From an uncultured Shewanella sp. (GTDB lineage: Bacteria; Pseudomonadota; Gammaproteobacteria; Enterobacterales; Shewanellaceae): a DNA stretch of 64,000 bases. This document shows, one piece after another, positions 1 to 10,913 of this stretch. Within the stretch, counting starts at the first letter, position 1; each line of letters starts with the position of its first letter. The translations under genes were made by a program, and so were the position numbers. The notes beneath the pieces are model-generated. The model had not been told where the DNA came from, ran no database searches, and saw only the letters and a list, made by a program, of their open reading frames with translations. The stretch is from NCBI RefSeq assembly GCF_947497935.1, contig NZ_CANMIO010000006.1:1-64000 (forward strand), written 5' to 3'.

Positions 1-420
1 GTAGGCATAAATGCCTACCCCCTACGTCGACCCGCCGTTGAGCTTGGCCAGAAACTGCATCCATGCGTTTCTGGCATTCAGCACATCCATGTGCTGAATG
101 CCTCCAGCTTGCTGGCAGTTATATTGCTCCTGCAATAACTGCATTTCCGCCATCCTTGGCGGTCACTGCTGCTACGCGCGACAAGATTGCAATGTACTTC
201 GTACATTAAGCGCAACCTCTTCGCTCCCATGTGTTCGCTGCGCGAACCGAAGGCGATTATATGCTCCTCGGTAACTGCTCCTGCGTTACTCTACCTCCTA
301 TATCCATACAGTCGTGCATAATCGACACTTCCCACATCCATGTGGGGCGTCGGTCATTTCCAGTCGCACTGTAAATTCAACTGTGAAGGAGCCACCGCTC
401 TTTATACGATAAGAGTCGGT
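1..420. repeat. Hairpin-dense intergenic region
   Basis: No convincing gene is seen here. The stretch is packed with short perfect inverted repeats. Examples: 1-18 (8-bp arms, 2-nt loop), 47-75 (9-bp arms around a nested GCAT-cc-ATGC), 75-100 (12-bp arms, loop cc), 104-115, 115-142, 147-162, 191-207 (AATGTAC-ttc-GTACATT), 233-247, 274-292, 331-346 (CCCACAT-cc-ATGTGGG) and 394-420. Several share the inner core CAT-cc-ATG. The density is far above the rest of the window. It could be a composite repeat element or a structured transcript; its function is unknown. Confidence 0.6.
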
Positions 421-540
421 ACAGGAAGTCATTATTCTTGAATGCCATGGATGGCTTAGGAGAGGATTTGTAATAAATTACACAAATACGGCTACCTTAT
501 ATTCAGATGTTGGGAGGCTGGCGTTTACGTGGGGTTACAG
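421..540. other. Intergenic, no feature recognised
   Basis: Ordinary AT-richer spacer between the hairpin-rich block and the hemB terminator. No open frame with coding character and no clear promoter was found. Confidence 0.4.
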
Positions 541-575
541 AAATAAAAAAGCCAGAGAGATTCTCTGGCTTTCTA
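541..575 (-). terminator. Rho-independent terminator of hemB
   Basis: Inverted repeat AAAGCCAGAGA / TCTCTGGCTTT. On the minus strand it is followed by a T run and lies about 25 bp beyond the hemB stop codon. Confidence 0.85.
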
Positions 576-599
576 GCATCTATATAGTGAAAGAGTTGC

Positions 600-1634
<1,035 letters not shown>

Positions 1635-3506
1635 TTAATCTTGATTAGGGCTGTAGAGTCTTACTCGATTACGCCCGTCATTCTTTGCTTGATAAAGTGC
1701 TTTATCTGCTTGTTCTAATAGTAAAGTAGTATGCTCTTCCGAGGTAATGATTTCGCTACTCACCCCTATACTAACAGTTAGAGGGATCCTGTTCTCCCCC
1801 CAGCTTATAGGCAGTTCACTGATAACTTTTCTTACAGTCTCAGCTACTTGCTGTGCACCTATTTTATCAGTGTTGGGTAATATAATAGCAAACTCCTCAC
1901 CACCAAAACGTGACACTAGATCGGTTGGTCGCTTTAAAGTTTCTTTTAATTTATCGGCAATAACACGTAACGCTTGGTCGCCAGCCAGATGACCATAGGA
2001 GTCATTAATTAATTTAAAGCGATCGATATCTAGCATTAAAACTGACAGTGGAGTCTGCTGCCTTCGGCTTATTCGTCCTTCTGCAATAATACGTTTATCG
2101 AACGAGGCGCGATTCTTAACGCCTGTCAGACTGTCGATTCTCGTCTGTTCTGTTAGCTTCTGATTTGCTTCATTGAGTTCTCGTAGGGCTATCTCTAGTT
2201 CTAGGGTACGTTCTTGAACCATTTGAGATAACTTTTCACTACTTCTTGCTTCGATGCGTAATGCCTCTTCCTTGGCATCTTGGGCTTTCTTTGCTTGAGT
2301 TAGTGCTTCTTTCTGAATGTTTAATTTGGCTAAGCGTTCATCGTTATAGCGGATCGCAAGTAGAGCCGCCATAAACATAACCTCTATGCTTAGACCTATC
2401 ATGAAGGGGGATTTAGCTTGAAAATCCCAGTGAAGCAAGCCTAGATATATTGCACCAGAAATTAATGCTCCTAGCATCATACTTGCCCAGCCTATAGCAA
2501 AGAGCTTGGCTAGCTTATTGCCTTTGAATGCTTGGGCGAGAGACATATACATTAATATTATGCTAGTAAGTATTACTGAATAGATGTTAATCGTTAATGC
2601 TGTTGAATAGTTGAGTAATAGTCCTATAAAGAGTAGCAGTGCAGACATTGCAGCGCAGACTCGACAGAGGCGTAGCATAGTCTGATTGTAATATTTTAAG
2701 TGCATAGCCTTCTCTGAGAACAAGAAGGCAAACAACATAGATAAGCTGAGTAGAGCAGGCATCGCAAACTCTTGCATGCGTGGCCATTCTGGCCAGAGAA
2801 ACCTAAACGCTAATCCGTGCAGGCATGCAACAAACAGGGTGATGGAGAGAACATAGCCAGCATAATAACTATAGCTAAATGACAGGGATGTCACGGCTAT
2901 TAATAGGCTGAAGATACCAATAGCGATTAAGACACCAGTCTGAAAACCATAAAAGATCGAGTGCCGTTCGGCATCTTGGTAGTAGGCATCACTTGTCCAT
3001 AGGGTTATTGGTATATTGAATGTACCGGACGTTTTCACTTGCAAATAGAAGTCATGGCTTTCTTGTTGGTTGTTATTAAACGAATACAGAAAGTGAGTAC
3101 TTATAATGGGTCTTTGGCTGAAAGGAAAGCTGTCGCCTACTTGTAATTGTTTGAGTAGATTTTGACCACTAAAGTGATAGAGCTCGATATGATCTAAGTG
3201 AGGATTTGCGATAGATAAAATTTGCTGTCTAGAAACACCTGCTTCATAGCTAAGAGATAACTTAACCCAATAGGCTTTATCATTAATGCCCCGCATCGCT
3301 TTCGGTTCATATTTTTTCCATAGCACGGCAGAGGTTACTAGCTGCTCGATATTGGCATTAGCATGAGTTTGAGTAATATAGATTTGGGGTTTTAACTCAA
3401 TTTTGTTGGCGCTATGCTGAGTGATAATAAGCCTTTCTCCAGCTGCTAGGGAACTGGAGACTAAAAATAACGTGATAAGGATAAGTTGCAAAAAGTAACC
3501 TTTCAT
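1635..3506 (-). CDS. Membrane diguanylate cyclase, 7TMR-DISM plus GGDEF
   Basis: Predicted c-di-GMP synthase of 623 aa. An N-terminal signal peptide ends near residue 22. A periplasmic 7TMR-DISM extracellular type 2 sensory domain spans about 30-170, a seven-helix membrane block about 190-385 and a coiled coil about 395-455. The C-terminal GGDEF domain has an intact GGEEF active site. RPTD, an RxxD motif, ends five residues before GGEEF, which is the classical spacing of the product-inhibition I-site. The gene overlaps the tatD stop by one base, so it is probably translationally coupled to tatD, and it precedes hemB. The extracellular ligand is unknown. Confidence 0.92.
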   Translation of the reverse strand: MKGYFLQLILITLFLVSSSLAAGERLIITQHSANKIELKPQIYITQTHANANIEQLVTSAVLWKKYEPKAMRGINDKAYWVKLSLSYEAGVSRQQILSIANPHLDHIELYHFSGQNLLKQLQVGDSFPFSQRPIISTHFLYSFNNNQQESHDFYLQVKTSGTFNIPITLWTSDAYYQDAERHSIFYGFQTGVLIAIGIFSLLIAVTSLSFSYSYYAGYVLSITLFVACLHGLAFRFLWPEWPRMQEFAMPALLSLSMLFAFLFSEKAMHLKYYNQTMLRLCRVCAAMSALLLFIGLLLNYSTALTINIYSVILTSIILMYMSLAQAFKGNKLAKLFAIGWASMMLGALISGAIYLGLLHWDFQAKSPFMIGLSIEVMFMAALLAIRYNDERLAKLNIQKEALTQAKKAQDAKEEALRIEARSSEKLSQMVQERTLELEIALRELNEANQKLTEQTRIDSLTGVKNRASFDKRIIAEGRISRRQQTPLSVLMLDIDRFKLINDSYGHLAGDQALRVIADKLKETLKRPTDLVSRFGGEEFAIILPNTDKIGAQQVAETVRKVISELPISWGENRIPLTVSIGVSSEIITSEEHTTLLLEQADKALYQAKNDGRNRVRLYSPNQD

Positions 3507-4300
3507 TACTCGTCTAAACCAAAGAATCTGCGACTATTTCTGTAGCTTGCCTCTGCAAAGTCGTTACTATCTTGTTGTCTTAGATCGGCAACATACTGAG
3601 CGATGTATGGCAGATACTTAGGCTCATTTTTACTGGATTTTGGCTTTGGGCGCATACTTCTTGGTAATAGATAGGGGCTATCTGTTTCAATCAAGATTCG
3701 TTCGTCAGGAATGTAAGGCACTAGGGATGCTAGCTCTTGCCCTCTGCGTTCATCGCAGACCCAACCCGTGACTCCTAAATAGAGATCGAGTTCTATATAG
3801 GCATCGAGTGATTGCCTATTCCCTGTAAAGCAGTGCAACAGAGCCGCAGGAAGCTCAGAACGGTATTCTTTTAAAATTGCCAGGAAATCATCATGAGCAT
3901 CACGCTCATGCATTAGCACGGGCATTTTGAGCTCAACAGCGAGTGCTAACTGCTCTGCAAATGCTTTACGCTGCATATCTCTGGGGGAGAAGTCGCGATT
4001 ATAATCTAAACCACATTCGCCCACAGCTATCACGCTTGGAGATTGGGTTAATTGTCGTAATAGAGCTGCACTGTCTGTTTGCCATTCACTTGCGTGATGA
4101 GGGTGAACGCCTGCGGTACAATATAGCTGTTGAGGGAATTGTTCACACAGGCTGATAGCCTGCTCACTCTCTAGGAGGTGGCTGCCAATAACCACCATAG
4201 AGGTGACTGACTGGGCGGCGGCATCTTCGACGACTCGTTGAATGTCTTTTTCAAGCGAGCTGCCAACTAGGTTGACAGCTATATCCATATATTCCGGCAT
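3506..4300 (-). CDS. tatD: TatD family metal-dependent deoxyribonuclease
   Basis: 264-aa TIM-barrel metallohydrolase. Motifs of the family are present in order: DIAVNLVGSS near the N-terminus, GVHPHHASEW, GECGLDYNRDFSP, MHERDAHDDF, LHCFTGNRQS, GVTGWVCDERRG and ETDSPYLLP near the C-terminus. E. coli TatD is a DNase linked to DNA repair; it sits with the tat genes but is not needed for protein export (literature knowledge). The start abuts the stop of the upstream 169-aa gene and the stop overlaps the diguanylate cyclase start by one base, so the three genes look like one transcription unit. Confidence 0.95.
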   Translation of the reverse strand: MPEYMDIAVNLVGSSLEKDIQRVVEDAAAQSVTSMVVIGSHLLESEQAISLCEQFPQQLYCTAGVHPHHASEWQTDSAALLRQLTQSPSVIAVGECGLDYNRDFSPRDMQRKAFAEQLALAVELKMPVLMHERDAHDDFLAILKEYRSELPAALLHCFTGNRQSLDAYIELDLYLGVTGWVCDERRGQELASLVPYIPDERILIETDSPYLLPRSMRPKPKSSKNEPKYLPYIAQYVADLRQQDSNDFAEASYRNSRRFFGLDE

Positions 4301-4809
4301 TACTTTACACGTTTTACTCTGATGGTTGTGTTGCGATCATCTGAGCCTAGCATAAAGGAGCCCAATGCTGCTTTCTCGATATAGACGGTTTGTTCTGCTT
4401 TTAATCTAAATGAGCGGCTGTCAGTCTGCTTCCAAACCTGTCCGTTGCTAAAGTGGATTTTCATTGCGCCGTAGGGATCTTTAGATACCTTGCTAACATC
4501 GAGATAGATCTTGCTGACTTCTTCTGCCTCGGCCTTTTTCACTTTACCAAAGTCGGCATGTGAACTATCAGTTGAAACAACCGCGGCTGTTGAAGCTGCC
4601 ACTGTGACAGTTTCTGTTACGGGCTGTTGCTTGGGTATGGCAGTATTTGAACTTAGCGATGAAGAAAGCTTGTCGTAGCAGATTAAGCGTTCGAGTTTGT
4701 CACCGATTGATGCACATTTAGTTAACTGTGTTTCGATGGATGCATGGGCAGCGCTCGAGAGCATTAAAGACGCGGTAGTAAGTAAGGCTAGGTGTACTTT
4801 TATCATCAA
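4300..4809 (-). CDS. Small secreted protein, VasI-like ERLICYDKL motif
   Basis: 169 aa with a clear signal peptide ending at about AHA (residue 23). The mature N-terminus carries TKCASIGDKLERLICYDKL, which resembles the cysteine-containing start of VasI/type VI-associated proteins and other small periplasmic proteins. A Thr/Ala/Val-rich linker (about 60-90) leads to a C-terminal region with VWKQTDSRSFRLKAEQTVYIE, similar to a small beta-rich domain found in such proteins. No type VI genes are nearby, so a secretion role is not implied. It starts the tatD-cyclase-hemB run, behind the tat terminator. Confidence 0.75.
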   Translation of the reverse strand: MMIKVHLALLTTASLMLSSAAHASIETQLTKCASIGDKLERLICYDKLSSSLSSNTAIPKQQPVTETVTVAASTAAVVSTDSSHADFGKVKKAEAEEVSKIYLDVSKVSKDPYGAMKIHFSNGQVWKQTDSRSFRLKAEQTVYIEKAALGSFMLGSDDRNTTIRVKRVK

Positions 4810-4906
4810 TAACTTCCTTTATCCCGTATAAATAGGTTTGGATTGATTTTACATTTTATTAAGGTAATTGAAACACAAAAGTAATTGATTGAGCGGAGAA
4901 TAGAAA

Positions 4907-4957
4907 ACAAAAAAGGTATTATCTACGTTGAGTTATCACGAGATAATACCTTTTCTA
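4907..4957 (-). terminator. Terminator after tatC
   Basis: Inverted repeat AAAAGGTATTATCT / AGATAATACCTTTT with a loop of about 17 nt. On the minus strand it is followed by a T run. It separates the ubi-tatABC unit from the next genes. Confidence 0.75.
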
Positions 4958-4996
4958 AACACGACTATTTATCGAAAATACTACTTATTGATAGTA

Positions 4997-5758
4997 CTAA
5001 GACTCAGGTTTTTCCTGCTCAGTTTCATCTTCATCTTCATCTTCGTCTGGCTTGCTGTAGAAACGCGCTGCCAATAAACCGCCTTCAAATAGAATTAGCA
5101 TTGGGATTGCTAACATAGTTTGAGAGATGATGTCCGGTGGCGTTAGTAGCATGCCGATAACAAATGCACCTACCACTATATATGGTCGTTTCTGCTTTAG
5201 CTCTTCAGGGGTAGTAACACCCGCCCAGCATAGTAGGATAACCGCTACTGGGATCTCAAACGCTAAACCAAATGCAAAAAACAGTTTTAGAATGAAATTC
5301 AAATAACTGCTGATGTCCGTCGCTACTTCAACCCCTTCTGGGGCCACGCTGGTAAAGAATCCAAAGACTACAGGGAAAACGATATAATAGGCAAAGGCGA
5401 TACCTAGATAGAAGAGCAGCGTGCTGCTCGCTAGTAGAGGTACAACCAAACGTTTTTCATGCTTATATAGACCAGGTGCGACAAAAGACCACACTTGATA
5501 AAGGACATAAGGTACTGCAACAAAAAACGACAGAACTAATGTCAATTTAAAGGGGGCAAAAAATGGCGCAGCAACATCCGTTGCAATCATACTGCTTGAT
5601 TCAGGCAGTGCTTGCATTAATGGGGTGGCCATATAATGGTAGATATCGTTTGCCCAATATACCAAGCAAATAAATACCAAAAGAACACTGCCAATAGCTC
5701 GCAGTAACTTAGTGCGCAACTCGAGCAGATGGCTGATTAATGGCTGCTGTTGTGACAT
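4997..5758 (-). CDS. tatC: Sec-independent protein translocase TatC
   Basis: Inner-membrane core of the twin-arginine translocase; with TatB it recognises the RR signal of folded substrates. 253 aa with six hydrophobic segments. Family-conserved parts include the N-terminal [14 protein letters not shown], the periplasmic FFAPFKLTL and [10 protein letters not shown]. The C-terminal cytoplasmic tail is a run of alternating D and E, encoded by a repeated GA-rich codon pattern around 5020-5045. It lies 3 bp after tatB. Confidence 0.98.
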   Translation of the reverse strand: MSQQQPLISHLLELRTKLLRAIGSVLLVFICLVYWANDIYHYMATPLMQALPESSSMIATDVAAPFFAPFKLTLVLSFFVAVPYVLYQVWSFVAPGLYKHEKRLVVPLLASSTLLFYLGIAFAYYIVFPVVFGFFTSVAPEGVEVATDISSYLNFILKLFFAFGLAFEIPVAVILLCWAGVTTPEELKQKRPYIVVGAFVIGMLLTPPDIISQTMLAIPMLILFEGGLLAARFYSKPDEDEDEDETEQEKPES

Positions 5759-5761
5759 GGA

Positions 5762-6157
5762 CTACCCGTTAGGTTTGTCTGAATTAGCACTCGTTGTCGT
5801 ACTAGTCTCTGGAGTCGATGCTTCTTTGGCTGGAGTTTCTTTTGCCGCAGGCACGTCTTCTACTTGATAAGGACGATTAACAGATTGAGCCGCTTCTTTT
5901 AATTGATCGATTGAATCCTGTAACTCTGGAGAAAGGTTCTTTAAACCCTGACTCTCTGCATTTTTCAAATCAGAGTGCAGTTGCTCAATTTTAAGCTCTT
6001 GCTCTAATTCGTCTTTTACCGAGTTAGCCATTTTTTTCATGGCGCGGATCCAGCTAGAGATTGAGCGCACAGCGGTTGGGAGTCTTTCTGGGCCAAGTAC
6101 AACTAGGCCCAAGATCCCAATCAGCAGCAACTCCATAAAGCCGATACCGTCGAACAT
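5762..6157 (-). CDS. tatB: Sec-independent protein translocase TatB
   Basis: 131 aa. The N-terminal membrane helix ([20 protein letters not shown]) and hinge LGPERLP are typical of TatB. An amphipathic helix and a long charged coiled-coil follow, ending in a Thr/Ala/Glu-rich disordered tail. It forms the substrate receptor with TatC. It sits 6 bp after tatA and 3 bp before tatC. Confidence 0.97.
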   Translation of the reverse strand: MFDGIGFMELLLIGILGLVVLGPERLPTAVRSISSWIRAMKKMANSVKDELEQELKIEQLHSDLKNAESQGLKNLSPELQDSIDQLKEAAQSVNRPYQVEDVPAAKETPAKEASTPETSTTTSANSDKPNG

Positions 6158-6163
6158 AGTCGA

Positions 6164-6433
6164 TTACGCCTGTTCTTTATCCTTAGACTCAGCCTTTTTT
6201 TCGGCTGTCTCTGCAACTTTTGCAGTTTCTGTCACTTTAGCAGTGTCAGCAGCTGGTTTGTCAGTTGCGTTTTCTTCTAGAGCTTTCTTCTCTTCTTCAG
6301 AAGACATGGCGTTTTTAAAGCCCTTTACTGCACCACCTAAATCGCCGCCTAGTGAACGTAACTTCTTAGTTCCAAACAATAATACGACAATTAAAGCAAT
6401 GATAAGAAGTTGCCAAATACTAATGCCACCCAT
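6164..6433 (-). CDS. tatA: Sec-independent protein translocase TatA
   Basis: 89 aa. A short N-terminal membrane helix ([15 protein letters not shown]), the conserved [14 protein letters not shown] amphipathic helix and GFKNAM are diagnostic of TatA/E. The tail is Lys/Glu/Ala-rich. TatA oligomerises to form the translocation path for folded proteins. First of the three tat genes, 60 bp after ubiB. Confidence 0.97.
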   Translation of the reverse strand: MGGISIWQLLIIALIVVLLFGTKKLRSLGGDLGGAVKGFKNAMSSEEEKKALEENATDKPAADTAKVTETAKVAETAEKKAESKDKEQA

Positions 6434-6493
6434 GGATGAATCCTCTTGATTAGATACTGGTTCTATTATGAACCTTTGGTTATTTAGGTCTAG

Positions 6494-8143
6494 CTAAATT
6501 TTGCGATTCTTTGGTCTCGATCGCCATCCCAGCATCCACAGAGTGATGCCTATGCCAATACTGCCATAAGAGGCCCATAGTGTAGCGTCTTGGTTTAACA
6601 AAATAGTGCCACAGATCACTAAAATGGCCGATGTAATCAACAGATAGTTACTTTTATGAGCTTTTTGCTGATGTTTGAGATACCGATCTAACAATTTGTT
6701 TTGATTTTTAGATAGGTCACGACCCATTTTTAAGTTGTCATAGATAAGTTCTGGCAGTTCAGGTAAATGTTCCGCCCAATATGGTAGCTGCTTCTTAACT
6801 TTTGCTGCCATGGCTTTAGGGCCAACTTGTTCGGCCATCCACTGCTCTAAGAAGGGCTTAGCCGTTTGCCATAAATCCAGCTGTGGATACAGCTGACGCC
6901 CAAGCCCTTCTATATACAGAAGGGTTTTTTCGAGTAAAACAAGCTGTGGCTGCACCACCATGTCGAAACGACGCGCGGTTCTAAATAGCTCTAGTAGTAC
7001 ATGGCCGAATGATATTTCATCAAGTGGCTTATTGAACATCGGCTCACAAACAACTTTTACCGCCTGTTCGAAGGCGCCCACATCGGTGTCGGCAGAGACC
7101 CAGCCTGATTCAATATAAAGTTGAGCAATACGGCGGTAGTCGCGGTTAAAGAAGGCTAAGAAGTTCTCTGCCAAATAGCGCTTATCCTCATCGGTAAGCG
7201 TGCCCATGATGCCGCAATCTAAACCAATATAGAAAGGATCATTAGGATGTTCTCTGCTGACGAAGACATTGCCTGGATGCATGTCTGCGTGGAAAAAGTT
7301 ATCACGGAATACTTGGGTAAAGAACAACTCTACGCCGCGTTCAGCAAGCAGTTTTAAGTTAGTACCTTGGGCTTCTAGTGCCACTTTATCTGATACTGGT
7401 ATGCCGTCGATACGCTCCATAACGATTAAGCGTGTAAAGCATAACTCTTCATACATATAAGGGATGTAGAGTGCATTAGAGTCGATAAAGTTATTGCGTA
7501 ACTTAATGGCGTTGAGCGCTTCAAGCTTGAGGTTTAGTTCGCCTTCGATGGTCGTGCGGTAGTCTTCAACCACTTCGGCTGGACGTAAGCGGTTATTGGC
7601 ACCCAGCAGCATCTCCAGAAAATCGGCGGCTTGTGACATTAACAGTAGATCTGCATGAACCTTCTTCTCAACATCTGGGCGTAATACTTTGAGTACGACT
7701 GCGGCACCATTAGACTTCAGTGTGGCAGTATGGACTTGAGAGATGGAGGCCGAGGCCAGCGGTGTGTCGTCAAAGTCATTAAAGTAGCTATCAATTGGGG
7801 CATTAAGCTCCTTCTCGATAGACTCCCTTGCGATAGCTGAGTCAAATGGCGGCACTCTATCTTGCAACATAGCAAGTTCTTCGGCCCACTCATCAGATAA
7901 TAGATCACGACGAGTCGACAGCATCTGTCCAAACTTGATGTAAACAGGCCCGAGTTCCTGCATGGCCAATTTTAAGCGTTCACCACCGACTTTATCTTTG
8001 TGTTGATTTCGTAGCCAAAAGAAGCTGTGCCTTAAGAGTTTGAAGTACCAAGGCGTTAACTTAGAGGGAAGTAAATCATCCAGTCCATAATGCAATGCAG
8101 TACGAATAACGTGATAAGCGCGCCTGATACTTTTTACTGTCAT
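6494..8143 (-). CDS. ubiB: Ubiquinone biosynthesis accessory kinase-like ATPase UbiB
   Basis: 549 aa, ABC1/ADCK/UbiB atypical kinase family. The KxGQ motif is seen in [16 protein letters not shown], with the alanine-rich nucleotide loop region ([12 protein letters not shown]), the lysine in [20 protein letters not shown] and the metal-binding DCG segment. Two hydrophobic C-terminal helices (about 500-545) anchor it to the inner membrane. UbiB is needed for aerobic ubiquinone synthesis in the Ubi complex. Its start overlaps the ubiJ stop by 4 bp. Confidence 0.97.
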   Translation of the reverse strand: MTVKSIRRAYHVIRTALHYGLDDLLPSKLTPWYFKLLRHSFFWLRNQHKDKVGGERLKLAMQELGPVYIKFGQMLSTRRDLLSDEWAEELAMLQDRVPPFDSAIARESIEKELNAPIDSYFNDFDDTPLASASISQVHTATLKSNGAAVVLKVLRPDVEKKVHADLLLMSQAADFLEMLLGANNRLRPAEVVEDYRTTIEGELNLKLEALNAIKLRNNFIDSNALYIPYMYEELCFTRLIVMERIDGIPVSDKVALEAQGTNLKLLAERGVELFFTQVFRDNFFHADMHPGNVFVSREHPNDPFYIGLDCGIMGTLTDEDKRYLAENFLAFFNRDYRRIAQLYIESGWVSADTDVGAFEQAVKVVCEPMFNKPLDEISFGHVLLELFRTARRFDMVVQPQLVLLEKTLLYIEGLGRQLYPQLDLWQTAKPFLEQWMAEQVGPKAMAAKVKKQLPYWAEHLPELPELIYDNLKMGRDLSKNQNKLLDRYLKHQQKAHKSNYLLITSAILVICGTILLNQDATLWASYGSIGIGITLWMLGWRSRPKNRKI

Positions 8144-8763
8144 GGTTGTGTTTTTACCCTGTTGATAAGCTGGTCAATCCGTGTAGCTGTCGCCTCGACA
8201 TCGGCGGCTAAGTCATCGATTCTATCACTTAAATAGATATATTCGAGCTTATGGGGAGCAAGCCGATACTCTTCAGTGGTGAGTTGCCCAAGATGTGAGC
8301 GAGTCTTAAGTAGAACCTTAGTTACATCTTGCTTGGCCCGTTTGAGGCCTTGATGAATAAAGTGGGTCGGCGCATCACCAATGTAGTGCGAAAGGGGCTC
8401 TGCAAAATCGACTTCAACCTGCTGCATATAATGGCTGAATGTCTGTAATAGGCTGAGATCGCCCTCAAGACTGAGCTTATCTTGTTTGATCAGTTCGGTG
8501 AGATTTGCCCCCTCCGTTAGCTGGTAGAGGGTGGTGGCATCGGCATTGACTTTGGTCGTTACTTCGCCTTCATAGCGTGAGAAGACTTGGATCTCTTTGG
8601 CAAACAAAAAGTATAGCGGCCAGTTAAGCTGTGAAAGCTGGATACATAGCACTTTGCCATGAAGATTGCGTAACTTAGCGTAATCTTCAGGAGATTGAGA
8701 GATCAGCTTGTTTAAGCTGATCTCAATCGCGGCACAAGTCAGTAGTGACAAGTCACGAGACAT
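8140..8763 (-). CDS. ubiJ: Ubiquinone biosynthesis accessory factor UbiJ (SCP2 domain)
   Basis: 207 aa. The N-terminal half is an SCP2 sterol-carrier-like domain (about 15-120) that in UbiJ binds isoprenoid ubiquinone intermediates. The C-terminal half is helical, with a coiled-coil ending [20 protein letters not shown]. UbiJ works with UbiK as a scaffold of the soluble Ubi complex (family knowledge). The ubiE-ubiJ-ubiB order matches enterobacteria. Confidence 0.94.
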   Translation of the reverse strand: MSRDLSLLTCAAIEISLNKLISQSPEDYAKLRNLHGKVLCIQLSQLNWPLYFLFAKEIQVFSRYEGEVTTKVNADATTLYQLTEGANLTELIKQDKLSLEGDLSLLQTFSHYMQQVEVDFAEPLSHYIGDAPTHFIHQGLKRAKQDVTKVLLKTRSHLGQLTTEEYRLAPHKLEYIYLSDRIDDLAADVEATATRIDQLINRVKTQP

Positions 8764-8774
8764 AGTGAGCCCTA

Positions 8775-9530
8775 TCAGAATTTATAACCCTTGTGTAAGG
8801 CAACGATACCGTCAGTCATATTGGTATAATTGACTTGCTCAAAGCCAGCATCTTCCATCATCTGCTTCAAGGTGTCTTGATCTGGGTGCATACGAATTGA
8901 CTCTGCTAAGTACTCGTAGCTGTCTGCATCTTTAGTGATTAAAGAACCCATTTTTGGTAGTACTTTGAAGCTGTAGATATCATATACCTTGCGCATGATT
9001 TCATGCTGAGGCTTTGAAAATTCAAGTACTAATAGCTTTCCGCCAGGTTTCAGTACGCGCAGCATAGAAGCAATTGCAGCATCTTTGTTGGTCACATTTC
9101 GTAGACCAAAAGCGATGGTGATAATATCAAAATGATTATCAGGGAAAGGCAAGGCTTCAGCATTAGCTTGGACGTAATTAACGTTACCAACAATACCTTT
9201 GTCACGTAGCTTTTCACGACCGACCTTAAGCATCGAGTCGTTAATATCGGCTAAGGTCACTTGACCTGTTTCACCGACGATACGAGAAAACTTAGCCGTT
9301 AAATCACCAGTACCGCCAGCAAGATCTAATACTTTCATGCCTGGACGCGCGCCTGCACTTTCGATTGTGAAGCGTTTCCACATGCGGTGGATACCGAAAG
9401 ACATAACGTCATTCATAATGTCGTATTTTGCTGCGACAGAATGAAATACGCCAGCAACCATGTCGGCTTTCTTTTCAGCTTCGACAGTTTTATAACCGAA
9501 GTGAGTGCTGTTTGAAGGGTCGTCTGACAT
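8775..9530 (-). CDS. ubiE: Ubiquinone/menaquinone C-methyltransferase UbiE
   Basis: 251-aa class I SAM methyltransferase. The SAM motif is [16 protein letters not shown], followed by the post-I acidic region LADINDSML. UbiE family signatures [18 protein letters not shown] and [20 protein letters not shown] are present. It methylates the quinone ring at C2 in both ubiquinone and menaquinone synthesis. First gene of the ubi-tat operon; its promoter should lie in 9531-9733. Confidence 0.98.
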   Translation of the reverse strand: MSDDPSNSTHFGYKTVEAEKKADMVAGVFHSVAAKYDIMNDVMSFGIHRMWKRFTIESAGARPGMKVLDLAGGTGDLTAKFSRIVGETGQVTLADINDSMLKVGREKLRDKGIVGNVNYVQANAEALPFPDNHFDIITIAFGLRNVTNKDAAIASMLRVLKPGGKLLVLEFSKPQHEIMRKVYDIYSFKVLPKMGSLITKDADSYEYLAESIRMHPDQDTLKQMMEDAGFEQVNYTNMTDGIVALHKGYKF

Positions 9531-9733
9531 CTATCTGTTCCTATACATAAGCAATTAAATTGGTGCGATTGTAAGCCATTGAAGCGGATTGCTGAATCTT
9601 TCATCTATCAGTCTGTGACGAATGTTAACAATCCACTTTATGATAATAAGAAAATGAGTGATTACGCGGGCTATCGCAAAATTGACAGCGCATTACAACA
9701 CACTATTTGTCATTGTTGAATAATTATTAATGG

Positions 9734-10768
9734 CTATAGTGCATTAATACGTCCACTGATGTAGGAGTAGATCAATTCACTGATACTTTGGCCTGTTTCA
9801 CGGTGACCAGCCGCCGCTCCGGCAACGTGACAGCTTGGCGCTGCCTCTGCTAAGTGCAGGTAAGCGCTTGAGCAATGCTTGGCGATATAACTGACGTAAA
9901 ACAAGGCATCGAGTAGCGGTATACCGGCGGCGGTAGAAGCGCTACTTGGCATATTGGTTATAGCATCGAGATCTAACTCTATTGCAACCGGTAGCTGAGT
10001 GTTATTCAGATCCTTAGCTATGCACTTTAATGCGCTTTCTAAGCTCTGCTCTCGTCGGACCCAAATTTGTTGGAAAGTATGCCATTGGCCACCAAAAGCT
10101 TTAAGTTGATCGAGTGTGGTTTCACTATTTTTAAGTTCATGCAGGCCAAGCACATGATAAAAAGCCAGTGCACCTGATGCGGCTGCATAGCTGAAACCGT
10201 TGCCGCTATGTCGACCCTCTTTAGGTCTAAAGTCTGAGTGTGGATCAAGATTGACTGCGGCAATCGGGCGTTTAAGGCTGGCTTTTGCTGCCATCAATAA
10301 ACCGTAAGCATTGTTATGGCCACCGCCGATAACGATAGGCTCTAAACCTTCACTAAATACGGCGGATAATAGCTGGATCACTCGTTGATCGAGTTTCTCG
10401 ACATTGTCTCTTAAAGCGTCGGCACTGGCGTTAGCGGGAAGTTGCAAGTCATCTGTATCTACTTGACCCAGCACTAGGCATTGTTCGCCAGTGAGAAAAC
10501 GGTTTGACTGTAAATTGAGGAATTGGCCCATGGCGCTATCGAAGGCATCGGTTGCCCCCCCTCGACCTAAATTTGCGCGTGGACCGATATCCTCTCCTAT
10601 TCCTATAATCGCAAAGCGTGCCCCGTTTGATTTTGCTTGGGCTAAATTTGTCGCTAAATCCTGTGAAGCCTTGGGTTGCTGAACGACTTGCCCTAGTTTT
10701 GTCTCACCCTCGCGGGTGTTGAGTAGTTGGGTAAGCTTAGCGGCATTGAAGAGGTTTAAATACTGCAT
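9734..10768 (-). CDS. hutG: Formimidoylglutamase-like ureohydrolase
   Basis: 344-aa arginase/agmatinase/formimidoylglutamase family enzyme. Manganese-site motifs are visible: GGGHNNAYG, NLDPHSDFR (DxHxD) and ELDLDAI (DxD). The alternating loop around GFSYAAASGAL and overall length suit HutG, which hydrolyses N-formimino-glutamate in histidine degradation. No other hut genes are nearby, so agmatinase-like specificity is not excluded. It is a single gene between ubiE and rraA on the same strand, with its own upstream gap. Confidence 0.78.
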   Translation of the reverse strand: MQYLNLFNAAKLTQLLNTREGETKLGQVVQQPKASQDLATNLAQAKSNGARFAIIGIGEDIGPRANLGRGGATDAFDSAMGQFLNLQSNRFLTGEQCLVLGQVDTDDLQLPANASADALRDNVEKLDQRVIQLLSAVFSEGLEPIVIGGGHNNAYGLLMAAKASLKRPIAAVNLDPHSDFRPKEGRHSGNGFSYAAASGALAFYHVLGLHELKNSETTLDQLKAFGGQWHTFQQIWVRREQSLESALKCIAKDLNNTQLPVAIELDLDAITNMPSSASTAAGIPLLDALFYVSYIAKHCSSAYLHLAEAAPSCHVAGAAAGHRETGQSISELIYSYISGRINAL

Positions 10769-10852
10769 TTTGTTATTCTTATAGTGAGCTCATCATAGGA
10801 CCTTTAGTTTAAGCACTTAAATTTTGGCTGCAAGCTTGGGTTACCAGCGGAT

Positions 10853-10887
10853 ACAAAAAAGCCAATCACAAAGGATTGGCTATTATT
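10853..10887 (-). terminator. Terminator of rraA
   Basis: Inverted repeat AGCCAATC / GATTGGCT with a T run on the minus strand, about 30 bp after the rraA stop. Confidence 0.8.
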
Positions 10888-10913
10888 CACTAAGCGGTTT
10901 ACAGCGACGCTAA

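Noticed and set aside
1..420. CRISPR array
   Set aside because: The stems are short, all different in the arms and not separated by regular spacers; no cas genes in the window.
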